Positions 24,338 to 33,137 of a stretch of 48,817 bases of DNA are shown one piece after another (the stretch's first letter is position 1; each line of letters begins with the position of its first letter). The stretch comes from Oligoflexales bacterium (GTDB lineage Bacteria > Bdellovibrionota_B > Oligoflexia > Oligoflexales > Bog-1112), in NCBI GenBank assembly GCA_017985985.1, contig JAGNWK010000011.1, forward strand, positions 1 through 48,817, written 5' to 3'. The translations under genes and the position numbers were made by a program. The notes under the pieces are model-generated. The model was not told the DNA's origin. It saw only the letters and a list, made by a program, of their open reading frames with translations, and searched no databases.

Positions 24338-25517
24338 CCAAGTCTTCGGTCTCCGTGGAGTAGAGTCCCGGTGTGTAGGCAGGAGACAAGGTGCCGCGAT
24401 GAGCCAGTTCGACTAAGCGTTTATCTTGAGCATTTGTCGACTTCCAAACATGGGTGAGGGTGTCGACGTCATAATCTACACCTTCGACAGCATCTTCATG
24501 AACTAGCCATTTCGTCGTGACAAGGGTCCTATTCTCAGCGAGGGGAAGCACTCGAAATGTCACGACATGATCACTCATAAAATGGTGCCACGAATTAGGA
24601 TGTGTCCACAGCGAGAGGTCACTCTCATCGGGTTGAGTGAAAGCATGTAATAACTTTTTACAAGCAGGTAGGCCACTCATGGTCAGAGAATTAGCATTGT
24701 TGGCAAGAGGTAAACGTGTTGTGCGGTACCACAGGCCATCGGGGAACTCGATCAATTCATGGGGGAGTCCACAGGCTTCCCACTCAGCACGTCTTTTTTT
24801 CAGAAGTTCACCGAAGCTTCTGTCTTGAGCTGGGGTGTCATCTTCCGTTAAACCAAAACCAAAGCCGTAGGCGTGTAGACCGACCAGCAGTTCAGGGTGA
24901 TTGGCTTCGCAGTGATAGCACTCCCTGTTATTTTCCATCACGAGTTTCCAATTGCCCTCATCTACAATATCGATCTCAGCGGCTATCTTGAGTTTGTCGA
25001 GTTGATAAACCTGTACATAGGGAGAAAGATCTTCAGTGGCTCGTTCAATAGATGCTGGGGCCTCCTCTGCCAGACAGAGAAAAATCAAACCAGCAATGAT
25101 CCGGCAGTGCACAGGTTTGAGTCCAAAGACACAAGGGTCCAGGGGTTTGTCACCCATGGAGGAGGCGTGTATCAGTCTGCCATCGAGGTCGTAGGTCCAG
25201 CCGTGGTAGGGGCAGAGCATCTTCGCGACGTGCCCTCGCTGGGTGTTAAACATACGTGCGCCGCGATGCCGGCAGACATTATGAAAAGCACGCACCCTGT
25301 CTTCATCGTCTCGAACGATCACAATCGAATCGTTATGCAGGTCGACCACATAAAAGTCACCGGACTCACGCACATCGCAGACGGTCGCTGCATAAAACCA
25401 TTGTCGCCGAAAAATTTTATCGACATCGAATTCAAAGGCGTCACGGTGGTGGTAGAGAGGCCCAGGAAGAGTCGACCCTTTTTGATACTGGGATAAGCAC
25501 TGCTGTACACGTTCCAT
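24291..25517 (-). CDS. Rieske non-haem iron oxygenase, quaternary-amine type (GbcA-like)
   Basis: Terminal oxygenase that oxidatively demethylates or cleaves a quaternary ammonium substrate such as glycine betaine. The Rieske site is Cys82-x-His84 and Cys102-x2-His105 (VCRHRG and LCPYHGW). The mononuclear iron site is ENNRECYHCEANHPEL, with His202, His207 and acidic Glu199 in the bridging position. This ENNRECYHC form is characteristic of the GbcA/CntA group. ATG 25517 has GGAG upstream and gives 408 residues; a GTG ten codons earlier is possible. The partner reductase is at 20814-21899. It could act on betaine, carnitine or stachydrine-like compounds; betaine is my first guess. Confidence 0.88.
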   Translation of the reverse strand: MERVQQCLSQYQKGSTLPGPLYHHRDAFEFDVDKIFRRQWFYAATVCDVRESGDFYVVDLHNDSIVIVRDDEDRVRAFHNVCRHRGARMFNTQRGHVAKMLCPYHGWTYDLDGRLIHASSMGDKPLDPCVFGLKPVHCRIIAGLIFLCLAEEAPASIERATEDLSPYVQVYQLDKLKIAAEIDIVDEGNWKLVMENNRECYHCEANHPELLVGLHAYGFGFGLTEDDTPAQDRSFGELLKKRRAEWEACGLPHELIEFPDGLWYRTTRLPLANNANSLTMSGLPACKKLLHAFTQPDESDLSLWTHPNSWHHFMSDHVVTFRVLPLAENRTLVTTKWLVHEDAVEGVDYDVDTLTHVWKSTNAQDKRLVELAHRGTLSPAYTPGLYSTETEDLVVNFVDWYVRQASLQ

Positions 25518-25616
25518 GAAGGACTCCACTCGGCTTGTAGCAAACACCTCAAACCCTTCTCTTCTAATAAAGCTAATAATTACAGTGTATTAACTTGGGC
25601 TCTGGAAGGCAAGGGG

Positions 25617-26930
25617 TTACATGCTAGCAGCTTTTGAGTAGTGGGCTTTAGCCTTGCTCACCCATTCGTTGATCATACGATTTCGAACAAGAGAGTCGTC
25701 CCAGCTTGAGGTGAGGCGGAAGAATTCTTGTTCTGTGATCATGGGTTCGGTGAGGGCGGCGGTCGCCTTTTCGCGGTCTTTGCTTTTAAGAATGAGGTTC
25801 CAGGCTGCTTTCAATTCTTTGTGGGTGTCGATGTGGATAGCTCCCACCAGGTCGCTGAAGACTTTTCTCATCTTCGTGATCTTTTCTGCTTCTATGTGGA
25901 ACGGATTGTGCGGAAGTTTGAAGGGATTGAGGACGTCTATCTTACGGTTGCCAAGGTTTTCATAGGCCAGAGCATTAATGGACATGCGTGCGATGTCAGA
26001 GTGGATAGGGCCTTGGGGGGCCCCTTTAGAGAGAATCTGCAATCTCTGCCCATCGACGCTGAGGAGGAAGTCTATAAATCTATCCGCCTCTTTGCGATTG
26101 GAAGCTCCTTTTAAGATAGCGACAGGGTCTGCATTAAAGACAGTTTTTCCTTCCGGGAGGACAAAACCCAGGTTTTTTTCACCCAATACGAGAATTTTAG
26201 CATAAGCGAAGTAGTCGACAGCTGTCGTAATGGCGACATCACCTTCAACAACACTTTTGATCGGGTCAGAGCTCGACATGGAAAAAGACTTAGCGTTGGC
26301 GGCCATCAGGGTCAGAAACCTCCAGCCATCCTTCCAGCCAAGAGACTGTAGTATGGTGAGGTTGATGATCAGAGTGGTTGAGGACCTCCGCAGATCTGTG
26401 AGCGAGATCATGTTTACAAAAGCAGGATTAGCCAGGTCTTCCCAGGTTTTAGGTTCCTGCCACTTCATGATTTGGAAAATTCTTTTGTTATAGAAGATTC
26501 CAAAAGAGGAAAGAGCTGTCGCGTGCCAGGTGTTATTCTCACTGTGGAGAGGGGCCCCTAGGAGGGTTCTTGGGATTTCGCTTTGAAGTTGGGCGCTTAG
26601 GGTCTTTGGCTCCAGAAGTTGACTCTGGTTAAGGATTTGAAAATTCATATCCCCACCGCCCCAGAATATGTCGACTCCACAGCTTGCTGGGTTGAGTTTG
26701 TACTTCTGAAAAATAAACTTCATATCATTTTCAGAACCGCCTTGGTCAAGCCAGTCGACATTGATCTCGGTCTTAAATTGTTCGAGATAATGTTTTTTGA
26801 AACGGGAGATGTACTCGTCCTGCATAGATTGTCGGTGAGGGGACAGGATAGTGAGCTTGTCTTCGGAAAAGGCTGTAAGGGATAAAAAAGCAAGCCAAAA
26901 AAAGAGTGAACTTCTAGCAAATGTTTTCAT
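25617..26930 (-). CDS. Exported ABC-transporter substrate-binding protein (iron/spermidine-type fold)
   Basis: A periplasmic binding protein of about 437 residues with signal MKTFARSSLFFWLAFLSLTA followed by FSEDKLTIL. Typical stretches are VDIFWGGGDMNFQIL, TALSSFGIFYNKRIFQIMKW, PKTWEDLANPAFVNMISL and FVLPEGKTVFNADPVAIL, the pattern of extracellular solute-binding families that carry ferric ion or small organic ligands. No permease or ATPase gene adjoins it, so it is an orphan here. It is unusually long at the C-terminus, with a helical tail of about 90 residues. An ATG five codons upstream is an alternative start. Confidence 0.8.
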   Translation of the reverse strand: MKTFARSSLFFWLAFLSLTAFSEDKLTILSPHRQSMQDEYISRFKKHYLEQFKTEINVDWLDQGGSENDMKFIFQKYKLNPASCGVDIFWGGGDMNFQILNQSQLLEPKTLSAQLQSEIPRTLLGAPLHSENNTWHATALSSFGIFYNKRIFQIMKWQEPKTWEDLANPAFVNMISLTDLRRSSTTLIINLTILQSLGWKDGWRFLTLMAANAKSFSMSSSDPIKSVVEGDVAITTAVDYFAYAKILVLGEKNLGFVLPEGKTVFNADPVAILKGASNRKEADRFIDFLLSVDGQRLQILSKGAPQGPIHSDIARMSINALAYENLGNRKIDVLNPFKLPHNPFHIEAEKITKMRKVFSDLVGAIHIDTHKELKAAWNLILKSKDREKATAALTEPMITEQEFFRLTSSWDDSLVRNRMINEWVSKAKAHYSKAASM

Positions 26931-27020
26931 GAAAAATGAAGGCATTGATTTAGATCTTCGATTCTAAGCTAGGGATTGGTTCCAAAAAAGCATTGTTTAT
27001 GAATGCTCTGGTCTGGTCAA

Positions 27021-28265
27021 CTAAAAACGCCTGCTTTGAGCAGAACTTTTTTGACGTCGCCTATAGAGCTCGATAGGGACAACAATGAGGATTAAAAGGA
27101 TGAGAAAGGGGTAGAGGATCTGGAACACAGGGGTCGAAATACTTGATATTAAACTGAAACCTTGAGTTGAAACAGCAAAAACAATACTGGTGCTGAACAG
27201 TAAGCAAGTTCGATAACTGGAGTGTTTAAAGATATAAAGTTGAAGAAATTCACTGAAGACAGCGCAAAGGGCGATAGATGTTGTCAAGCAAGCGAGGATG
27301 ATTGCTGACAGGGTGAAGCCAGCCATGGGGAATCCAAGAATTTTTATGGCTAGGTAAGAAATCATAGCTTCCTTTGGTACGTTTGCCGTAAGCAAGACTT
27401 CCGAGTGTTGGATGGCAAGCTTGATTAAACCAATATAAACAAGGGTTAAGATTCCAACCCCAATCACACTAGCTCGTGCGGCCTCCCACAGATAGGCTGA
27501 GCTGCGTATGTTCGGATGTGTCTCTGGATGTTTTTTCTTAGCCTGTCTTTTCAGGATGCCAATGACAGTGGATGAAAAGAACAGGGAAGAGATAAGATCC
27601 ATAGTGTAGTAACCCTCCTGGAGGCCAAGGGAGAAGGCAAAGGAAGGGTGAGAAGCAGCTTGCAGACTTGTGGCTATGCTGGGGAGTGGGGAGGGGTCAC
27701 CTTGGAGACCTAAGTAGATGGTGATGAGGAGTGAGATAAGAAGAAAAGGGGTGAGTAGTCCCCCTATGATGTCAAGAATCCTACTCTTTTTGAAGCTCAG
27801 CCAGTAGATCAAGAGGCTGTATATGAGGCTAAATAGCCAAAGGGGGACTTCAGGGAACCCGGTATGGAGACTGGCCGTCTTAAAAGCTGCGTGAGAAACG
27901 GTGATGCAACGAGGGCCTGAACCGAGTGGGATCCAGAAGAGAAGAACGATAAAGGTGATCAGGATTCCAAATTTTTTTCCAAAGTAATGGAGCAAGGAAT
28001 TGTAGTTTCCATCAAATAAAACCATGGTCAAAGTCCCAGAAAATGGGACAAGAACAGCTGTCAGCAAGAATCCAAGGAGACCATAGAGGAACATGCTTTG
28101 ATTGAGGTTCTGACCGACGGTCAACGGATAGATGAGATTCCCTGAGCCAAAAAACATCGAAAAAAGAGCGAAACCGACAACGAGAACGTGCAAGCTCGCC
28201 TTTAGTTTGTCTTGATAGGACTCGGCTGGCTTCAAAGAGCCTTTTTTTAGGTTCCTGCTCTTCAT
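27021..28265 (-). CDS. brnQ: Branched-chain amino acid:cation symporter
   Basis: An LIVCS-family carrier importing leucine, isoleucine or valine with Na+ or H+. The signature FALFSMFFGSGNLIYPLTVG opens the first membrane helix; about twelve hydrophobic helices follow. At 414 residues it is near the family's usual 430. It is not operonic with the substrate-binding protein (75-base gap), though both run the same way. The 5' region holds a 6-bp inverted repeat eight bases before the start. The name rests on the signature. Confidence 0.87.
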   Translation of the reverse strand: MKSRNLKKGSLKPAESYQDKLKASLHVLVVGFALFSMFFGSGNLIYPLTVGQNLNQSMFLYGLLGFLLTAVLVPFSGTLTMVLFDGNYNSLLHYFGKKFGILITFIVLLFWIPLGSGPRCITVSHAAFKTASLHTGFPEVPLWLFSLIYSLLIYWLSFKKSRILDIIGGLLTPFLLISLLITIYLGLQGDPSPLPSIATSLQAASHPSFAFSLGLQEGYYTMDLISSLFFSSTVIGILKRQAKKKHPETHPNIRSSAYLWEAARASVIGVGILTLVYIGLIKLAIQHSEVLLTANVPKEAMISYLAIKILGFPMAGFTLSAIILACLTTSIALCAVFSEFLQLYIFKHSSYRTCLLFSTSIVFAVSTQGFSLISSISTPVFQILYPFLILLILIVVPIELYRRRQKSSAQSRRF

Positions 28266-28684
28266 AGTTTCCCTAACTATTGAGTTAGTGTGCTTACGGT
28301 GTTGTTAACACAAGTTTGGGAGAATGGCTTCTCACACGCTTGGGAGGGGGATAAAGCTAAGTGTCTGGAACAAAGAAGTCAAATTGATTTTTTTTCTAAA
28401 TATGAAAGCAATGCACGATCTGTCTTTGTTAAATTTTTTTTAAATTCATTGACTTAACCTTATAAAACTTTGTATCTCTGATATAGAGACCTCAATTAAA
28501 AAAATTTGATGATTCATTTCGAAACACGAGTCTACGATCAAGCCAAAGCTTGAGTGGAGTGTTTCTCATACGGACTAGCTGCTCAGCAAGCAGAGAGGAC
28601 GTGTTGGAGAGCTCACGCTTGGAGATGGGCCTTGTGGAGTCGTCATGCACTCACGAGACAGCGGTCGTGTCAGGAGGAAACGCC
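28266..28684. other. Divergent promoter region between brnQ and the hydrolase gene
   Basis: About 420 bases without a gene. Next to brnQ is CTAACT-ATTG-AGTTAG (28273-28288), a perfect small palindrome, and GTGTT-GTT-AACAC at 28299-28311; either could be an operator. Near 28449 TTGACT is followed 18 bases on by TATCTC, a weak promoter for the hydrolase. From 28500 to 28684 the hydrolase frame is open upstream but is not signal-like. Confidence 0.4.
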
Positions 28685-30061
28685 ATGCTTTTGGTGACGA
28701 GAGTTATGAGATTTTTAAGACGGTTTGGCTTACAATTGAGCCTCGAACCTCTACTTCTACTTAGTCTGCTTCTTTCAAGCTCGATCTTTGCAGCTGGCAA
28801 AGCAGGGAGAGAATACAGGTGGGAAACAGATAGTCGTTCGCAGTCTGAATTTCTTACTGAAATTCTCAAAAAGCCAGAGATGGGTCGTGAAAATCTTTTT
28901 CACTGGCCTGCTATCATCAGCACAACTGTTTCTAATCTGGTCCATATGTCTGAGGTAAAAGCTCAGCAATACGGGTTTACTAAATCGATCATGATCAATA
29001 AAGAGGGCTTTAGGACCGAGTATTACTCCAAACTGGCAAAAGAAGGTCGACCTACGGTTGTGTTTGTGGGAGGGCTTGGCTCCAATCTTGAAATGAGTGC
29101 ATTCTATTATTATGCCGTTCCTCTTGTCGTCAATCAGGGGTGGGGCGTCGTTATGGTGGAGAATGGAACTTCTCCTGAATGGATTATCAGGAATGATACG
29201 CTTTTTTTCTCCGGGTATCAGGCTGGTTGGAATCTTTATTTATTCCTCCAACAGTTGAAGGAAACCTACTCTGAAAAAATTTCTGAACTTCACGTTGTTG
29301 GTATAAGCCTAGGAGGAAACGATGCAGCTCATGCGAGTTATTTTGATTCTTTACTCCATACGAATGTTGTCGATGGTTCGTTTATGGCTTGGTCATCCCC
29401 AGCTCATCGCTTAGAGGGGATGAAACAAATGAGGACGAAACCTGGGTTTGGAAATATGCTAGCCAGGCATATTCTTAAGCCTATCTATGATCAAGCTATG
29501 CCAGTTTTTCAAAAGTATACGAATAAAGATTTCCAGTGGTTTATGGGAGGAGCTCACTTTCAAGATGTTCTTAAGGAGTTATTTGCACCTCCTGCCTATC
29601 ACTATTTCATAGAGCATTCCCATCACTTTGAAAGAGGGCATCTCCCAGATAAGAAGAACCCTTTGGGTCATGTTGAAGAAATTTTGAATGTCGAACAATA
29701 TTCCAAACTTTTCACTCTGCCTCCCTTTTGGACTCAGATGAAAAAGCCGATGCTCTGGATTCATTCAGAAGATGATCCTGTTGTCAGCCCTGCAGTCACG
29801 GTGGATTATATAAAGACTCAAAAGCAGAAATCTTATGTTTCATCTTACCTCATGCCTGATGGTGGTCACATAGGTTATGTTCTGTCCCGGGGCCGACCTT
29901 GGGTGGAGTCCTTTATTGTGAACTATGTAAAGTACTGGGGAAAATTGCCAAAGGCAGAATATGATCAGTGGAAGGCTGTTGAGCTTTGTAAAGTAGAGAG
30001 ATCCCCTAAGTATCCCTTCTTGAGGAAAAACGTCTGTCGTGTGACAGATGCTAAATGGTAG
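28685..30061 (+). CDS. Exported alpha/beta hydrolase
   Basis: A 458-residue secreted hydrolase from ATG 28685 with AGGAGGA seven bases upstream. The signal includes Arg-rich MRFLRRFGLQ then LLLLSLLLSSSIFAAG. The fold shows the oxyanion strand PTVVFVGGLGSN, nucleophile elbow GISLGGNDAA (Ser), the acid in HSEDDPVVSP and histidine in PDGGHIGYV. The substrate is not evident; related proteins include YheT-like esterases and lipases. The 45-codon upstream extension of the frame is not needed. No operon partner. Confidence 0.85.
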   Translation: MLLVTRVMRFLRRFGLQLSLEPLLLLSLLLSSSIFAAGKAGREYRWETDSRSQSEFLTEILKKPEMGRENLFHWPAIISTTVSNLVHMSEVKAQQYGFTKSIMINKEGFRTEYYSKLAKEGRPTVVFVGGLGSNLEMSAFYYYAVPLVVNQGWGVVMVENGTSPEWIIRNDTLFFSGYQAGWNLYLFLQQLKETYSEKISELHVVGISLGGNDAAHASYFDSLLHTNVVDGSFMAWSSPAHRLEGMKQMRTKPGFGNMLARHILKPIYDQAMPVFQKYTNKDFQWFMGGAHFQDVLKELFAPPAYHYFIEHSHHFERGHLPDKKNPLGHVEEILNVEQYSKLFTLPPFWTQMKKPMLWIHSEDDPVVSPAVTVDYIKTQKQKSYVSSYLMPDGGHIGYVLSRGRPWVESFIVNYVKYWGKLPKAEYDQWKAVELCKVERSPKYPFLRKNVCRVTDAKW

Positions 30062-30083
30062 TGGTTTTCTGGGGGGCTTTTTT

Positions 30084-30180
30084 CTGGGGGAACCAGCTGC
30101 GCACCCATTCGACGGAGCCTGCTTTGAGCGGAGTCGAACGGGCTCAGGGCAAGGTTTCCCCCAAAAGCCCCCTCCTTGCC
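30084..30180. repeat. GGGGAACC...GTTTCCCCC element with internal palindrome
   Basis: The largest copy: CTGGGGGAACCAGCTGCGCA at the left and GTTTCCCCCAAAAGCCCCCT at the right, ending CCTCCTTGCC. Between them is a second inverted repeat, ATTCGACGGAGCCTGCTTTGAGC and CGGAGTCGAACG, apparently an inserted different element. It fills the gap between two convergent genes. Confidence 0.75.
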
Positions 30181-30193
30181 TTCTTATGTAGGG

Positions 30194-31654
30194 CTAGCTT
30201 TCGTGGGCGAGGACTTCCAGGAAAGATATGAATTTCTTGTAGGGGCTGTAAAATCGTAAATTAGAGACGCGAGAGGAATAGAGGCAGGCGTAGGAGCTCA
30301 CTTGTTTTGCAAAACGGCTTCGCTCAAGCCCTACCTTCATAAGCTCTCCCCAAACAGAGTGAATTTTAGCTTCACGCAGTTCTATCAAATGCTTGGTATG
30401 CAGATCTAGATTTTTCAATTCTAATTTTTTCTCATCAAAGATCTGCTGCAGTTTTACATTTTCTGATAGCAAATAACGAATTTGAGCTTCTTTTTTATCG
30501 GCAGATTTTTGGATTTGTCTCTTATTGGCGGCCATTTTAGATCTGAGCCTTTGAAGTCGTTCATCAAGCTCTTCTATTTGTTCAAGGGTTGCATAGATAT
30601 TTTTGAGTTCGCCCTTTAGTTGTTCTAATTTGGGGATTTCATCTTCGAGTTCTTCGATGATGAGCATAGTGCGCCAATTGACTTTATCTTTGGAATGTAG
30701 GATGTCCCCGTAGATGTGGTCTCCTACGTAAAGGATTTCGTCCCCTTTGAACTGAGTCAGATTTTCAAAGAGCTGGGCGTTACCACCACAGTATATGAGG
30801 CCCTTTTCTAGGGTGCCGCTATGTGCTTTGGTGAGATTGAGATTTTCGATCACCTCGAGAAAGGGCTGTGTTCCCACGAAGAAACCTGGTTTGGCAGCAC
30901 TGACGATGCTCCAATCCATGTAGTCCCTCCAGCTAGGAAAACCTTCATGGGCGTTGTCGAGAACAAAGCTCATGATGTGGTTGGTGTACTCGTAATTTGA
31001 GTTTGTCAGTAGAAAGATCGATTTGCCAGCATCCTTAAGACGAACTAAGGCTGTCGGTAAAAATCGATCTTGGACGATGTATTTTTCGGGCTGCCTAAGG
31101 ACCTCACTTTTGATTGTGCCGTCTTGGTGACTGAGATCGATGAACTTTCTAAGATCATCGTAAATCTCTTCATATTCCTTTTGGATACGCCCAGGGTTTA
31201 ATTCCATGTAGTGCACAAGCTCGATGAAGAGCTGCACTTCACTGAGCGCAAAGTAGGTGTCTACAGAAAGAAAGTCTTGAGCTTTAAAGCTTTGAGCATT
31301 GTAAAGGGTATGGCGCTCGTCCCGGCTCAGTCTTTTGTAGCCATGGTAGGCGTCTTTCACATATTTATGCATGTCGACTTTTAACAAGTTGCCACGTTTT
31401 CTATCAACAAGTAAGCCGCGGATCAGAAAATTTGCTTTAAATTCAAGCTGGAGCAATTCTTCAGGGTAACCTGCTGAAACAAGCTTTTTGAGGGTCTCTC
31501 TGAAAGCGAGAGCTTCAAACGTTTCACGTTTGTAAGAGGCAAGGGTATGGTCCATATCAAAACCGACGACTTTGATATTCCCAAAATTAAGGGTTCTATT
31601 GACAAAGATTCTCTGACTTTTCGAAAAACCACCTTGGCGGTTCTTTTTGTCCAA
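30194..31654 (-). CDS. HAD-superfamily 5'-nucleotidase (cN-II-like)
   Basis: A cytosolic purine 5'-nucleotidase family member, 486 residues. The HAD motif I is VGFDMDHTLASYK (nucleophile Asp), motif II is FLLTNSNYEYT, and motif IV is ILYVGDHIYGDIL. This long N-terminal-motif form belongs to the HAD-IG cN-II family known in animals, Legionella and Bdellovibrio-like bacteria. The C-terminal third (about 350-450) is a coiled coil rich in Lys/Glu/Gln. The start is TTG 31654, six bases after GGAG; no better start exists before the essential motif. Confidence 0.88.
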   Translation of the reverse strand: MDKKNRQGGFSKSQRIFVNRTLNFGNIKVVGFDMDHTLASYKRETFEALAFRETLKKLVSAGYPEELLQLEFKANFLIRGLLVDRKRGNLLKVDMHKYVKDAYHGYKRLSRDERHTLYNAQSFKAQDFLSVDTYFALSEVQLFIELVHYMELNPGRIQKEYEEIYDDLRKFIDLSHQDGTIKSEVLRQPEKYIVQDRFLPTALVRLKDAGKSIFLLTNSNYEYTNHIMSFVLDNAHEGFPSWRDYMDWSIVSAAKPGFFVGTQPFLEVIENLNLTKAHSGTLEKGLIYCGGNAQLFENLTQFKGDEILYVGDHIYGDILHSKDKVNWRTMLIIEELEDEIPKLEQLKGELKNIYATLEQIEELDERLQRLRSKMAANKRQIQKSADKKEAQIRYLLSENVKLQQIFDEKKLELKNLDLHTKHLIELREAKIHSVWGELMKVGLERSRFAKQVSSYACLYSSRVSNLRFYSPYKKFISFLEVLAHES

Positions 31655-31698
31655 TGTTCACTCCGCTTTTGCAAGGAAGAGGGCTTGTGAAAAAATTC

Positions 31699-31724
31699 GC
31701 AGTTTCCCCCAGGCCCCTTCTTGC
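31699..31724. repeat. GTTTCCCCC half element
   Basis: GCAGTTTCCCCCAGGCCCCT then TCTTGC. Only the right half of the GGGGAACC family is present, in the gap before the nucleotidase start. Confidence 0.6.
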
Positions 31725-31750
31725 TTCACAACACTGAAGGGTTAAGAAGT

Positions 31751-32044
31751 TTATTTCATCTGCCAATAAAGAGACATGAGATAGGTCGGGACTGCTTTTT
31801 CTAAAAAAACAATGACTAGCATAAGTACGAGAGGAGCGAGATCAAACGGACCAGTAATTTTAGCTGTCCATCTTCGGATGGGTCTGTAGATGGGCTCAGT
31901 CATGGACCGCACCATCCGAACATACGGATTCCGGGGATCAGCCTGGAACCAACTGATTCCGACAGAGAGAACAACTATGAGAGTTGCTAAATTTAAAATA
32001 ATGTTGACGACGTGGGCTGCACCGTATAACGCACTCGCAAGCAT
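31751..32044 (-). CDS. yggT: YggT family membrane protein
   Basis: A 97-residue membrane protein with two hydrophobic helices (about 12-32 and 66-90) and the family signature WFQADPRNPYVRMVRSMTEP with PIRR after it. YggT proteins often sit beside yggS, as here, and are linked to cell-division or membrane homeostasis; the biochemical role is unknown. It lies 42 bases after the yggS stop and is likely in the same transcript. Confidence 0.9.
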   Translation of the reverse strand: MLASALYGAAHVVNIILNLATLIVVLSVGISWFQADPRNPYVRMVRSMTEPIYRPIRRWTAKITGPFDLAPLVLMLVIVFLEKAVPTYLMSLYWQMK

Positions 32045-32086
32045 ACTATGCTTTCTTTTTGCTGATTTGTTTGATGATTTATTTTA

Positions 32087-32767
32087 TCACTTTTTATGTC
32101 TTATCCCAAACAGGTCTGTACCGATCCTTAGTGTATCAGATCCATGTTTGATCGCTAGCTCCAAATCGGAAGACATACCAAGGGAGAGTCTCCCTTCTCC
32201 AATCCGCCCAGCTTCTTTTCTGAGTCGGGAGTAGAGCTTATCCCGAGCTTCTTCCTCCATCTCTAGGGGGGGGATCGACATGATTCCTCTGATGCGAAGC
32301 TGGGCGCATTTTTTACGGATCTCATCAAAAAAAGATTCTAGGTCCTGCAGACGCACTCCATCTTTTTGGGCTTCATCCCCGGCATTGACGAGAATATAGA
32401 TGGAGAAGTCAGCTTTTCTTAGTTTAGCGGCTTCTTTATCGATGAGAAGGGCGTGTTCGATGGAAGAAACACTTTGAATTTCTGCTAGGAATGGCATCAT
32501 TTTTTTTATTTTATTACTTTGGATGCGGCCTAAAAATACCCATCGGAGTTCCAAATCAGCCAGTTGGCCTGCTTTCTCACAAAGTTCTTGTACATAGTTT
32601 TCACCAAATGTTTTGACCCCTAAGTCATAGAGACTTCGGATTTTTTCTACAGTTTGGCCCTTGCTGACAGCGATAAGTTCTATGTGAGTGGGCTCTCGAT
32701 AAGAACGAGAGCAAGAGGAGTAAATTCTTTTCTGAACACTCGTAAGATGATCGGACATCGACTTCAC
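32087..32767 (-). CDS. yggS: PLP homeostasis protein YggS
   Basis: A 226-residue PLP-binding barrel protein controlling free pyridoxal phosphate and amino-acid balance; it has no known enzyme activity. The PLP lysine is in ELIAVSKGQ, then TFGENYVQE, LGRIQSNK, GIMSIPPLE and the phosphate loop LSLGMSSDLELAIKHGSD...RIGT. The start GTG 32767 overlaps the stop of the small upstream gene (GTGA). The usual HFIG is VFLG here, a minor change. Confidence 0.93.
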   Translation of the reverse strand: MKSMSDHLTSVQKRIYSSCSRSYREPTHIELIAVSKGQTVEKIRSLYDLGVKTFGENYVQELCEKAGQLADLELRWVFLGRIQSNKIKKMMPFLAEIQSVSSIEHALLIDKEAAKLRKADFSIYILVNAGDEAQKDGVRLQDLESFFDEIRKKCAQLRIRGIMSIPPLEMEEEARDKLYSRLRKEAGRIGEGRLSLGMSSDLELAIKHGSDTLRIGTDLFGIRHKK

Positions 32768-32958
32768 GGTTCTTCCAAATTATAGGCTATGCCACTTTCA
32801 TTTCCCCATATCTCGACTTTATACGCTAATTTATCTCCGACGTCACTCCCCTGTGGGATTTGACTTGATTCAACCGTGTATTGGTTGCCATATGTATCAC
32901 GCAAACGGCCAAAATGGGAATACTGATCTGGTCGAGCTATGAGTGTGCCTACCTGCAT
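32764..32958 (-). CDS. Small cold-shock-like protein coupled to yggS
   Basis: A 64-residue protein. ATG 32958 is preceded by GAGGAG at ideal spacing; an ATG six codons upstream lies in that ribosome site and is unlikely. The pattern GTLIARPDQYSHFGRLRD then DVGDKLAYKVEIW resembles the OB barrel of cold-shock proteins (start, FGFI-like strand, GDxVxFxV), but the RNP aromatic residues are not well conserved. It shares the stop/start junction GTGA with yggS. Function is unknown; nucleic-acid binding is inference. Confidence 0.7.
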   Translation of the reverse strand: MQVGTLIARPDQYSHFGRLRDTYGNQYTVESSQIPQGSDVGDKLAYKVEIWGNESGIAYNLEEP

Positions 32959-33102
32959 GGAGAAGCTCCTCTTCAAAGGAAGAAACCGGACTTGCTGCTA
33001 TGTCGGATGATTTTGATAAAGCTATAAAAATAAGATTTAATATCTTATGGTTTTAGATGCTTATCTTTTTTGTGAGGATCAAGAAAGAATGAGGGAGGAG
33101 AT

Positions 33103-33129
33103 TTAAAGAGGGGGACGCCCTCTTTAAAG
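33103..33129. repeat. AAAGAGGG-type hairpin after the S8 protease gene
   Basis: TTTAAAGAGGG (33103-33113), loop GGACG, CCCTCTTTAAA (33119-33129); nine bases beyond the protease stop on the minus strand. Same stem as the 5.4, 16.5 and 17.8-kb copies but with a different loop. Probably the transcript end. Confidence 0.75.
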
Positions 33130-33137
33130 AAGAGAGA

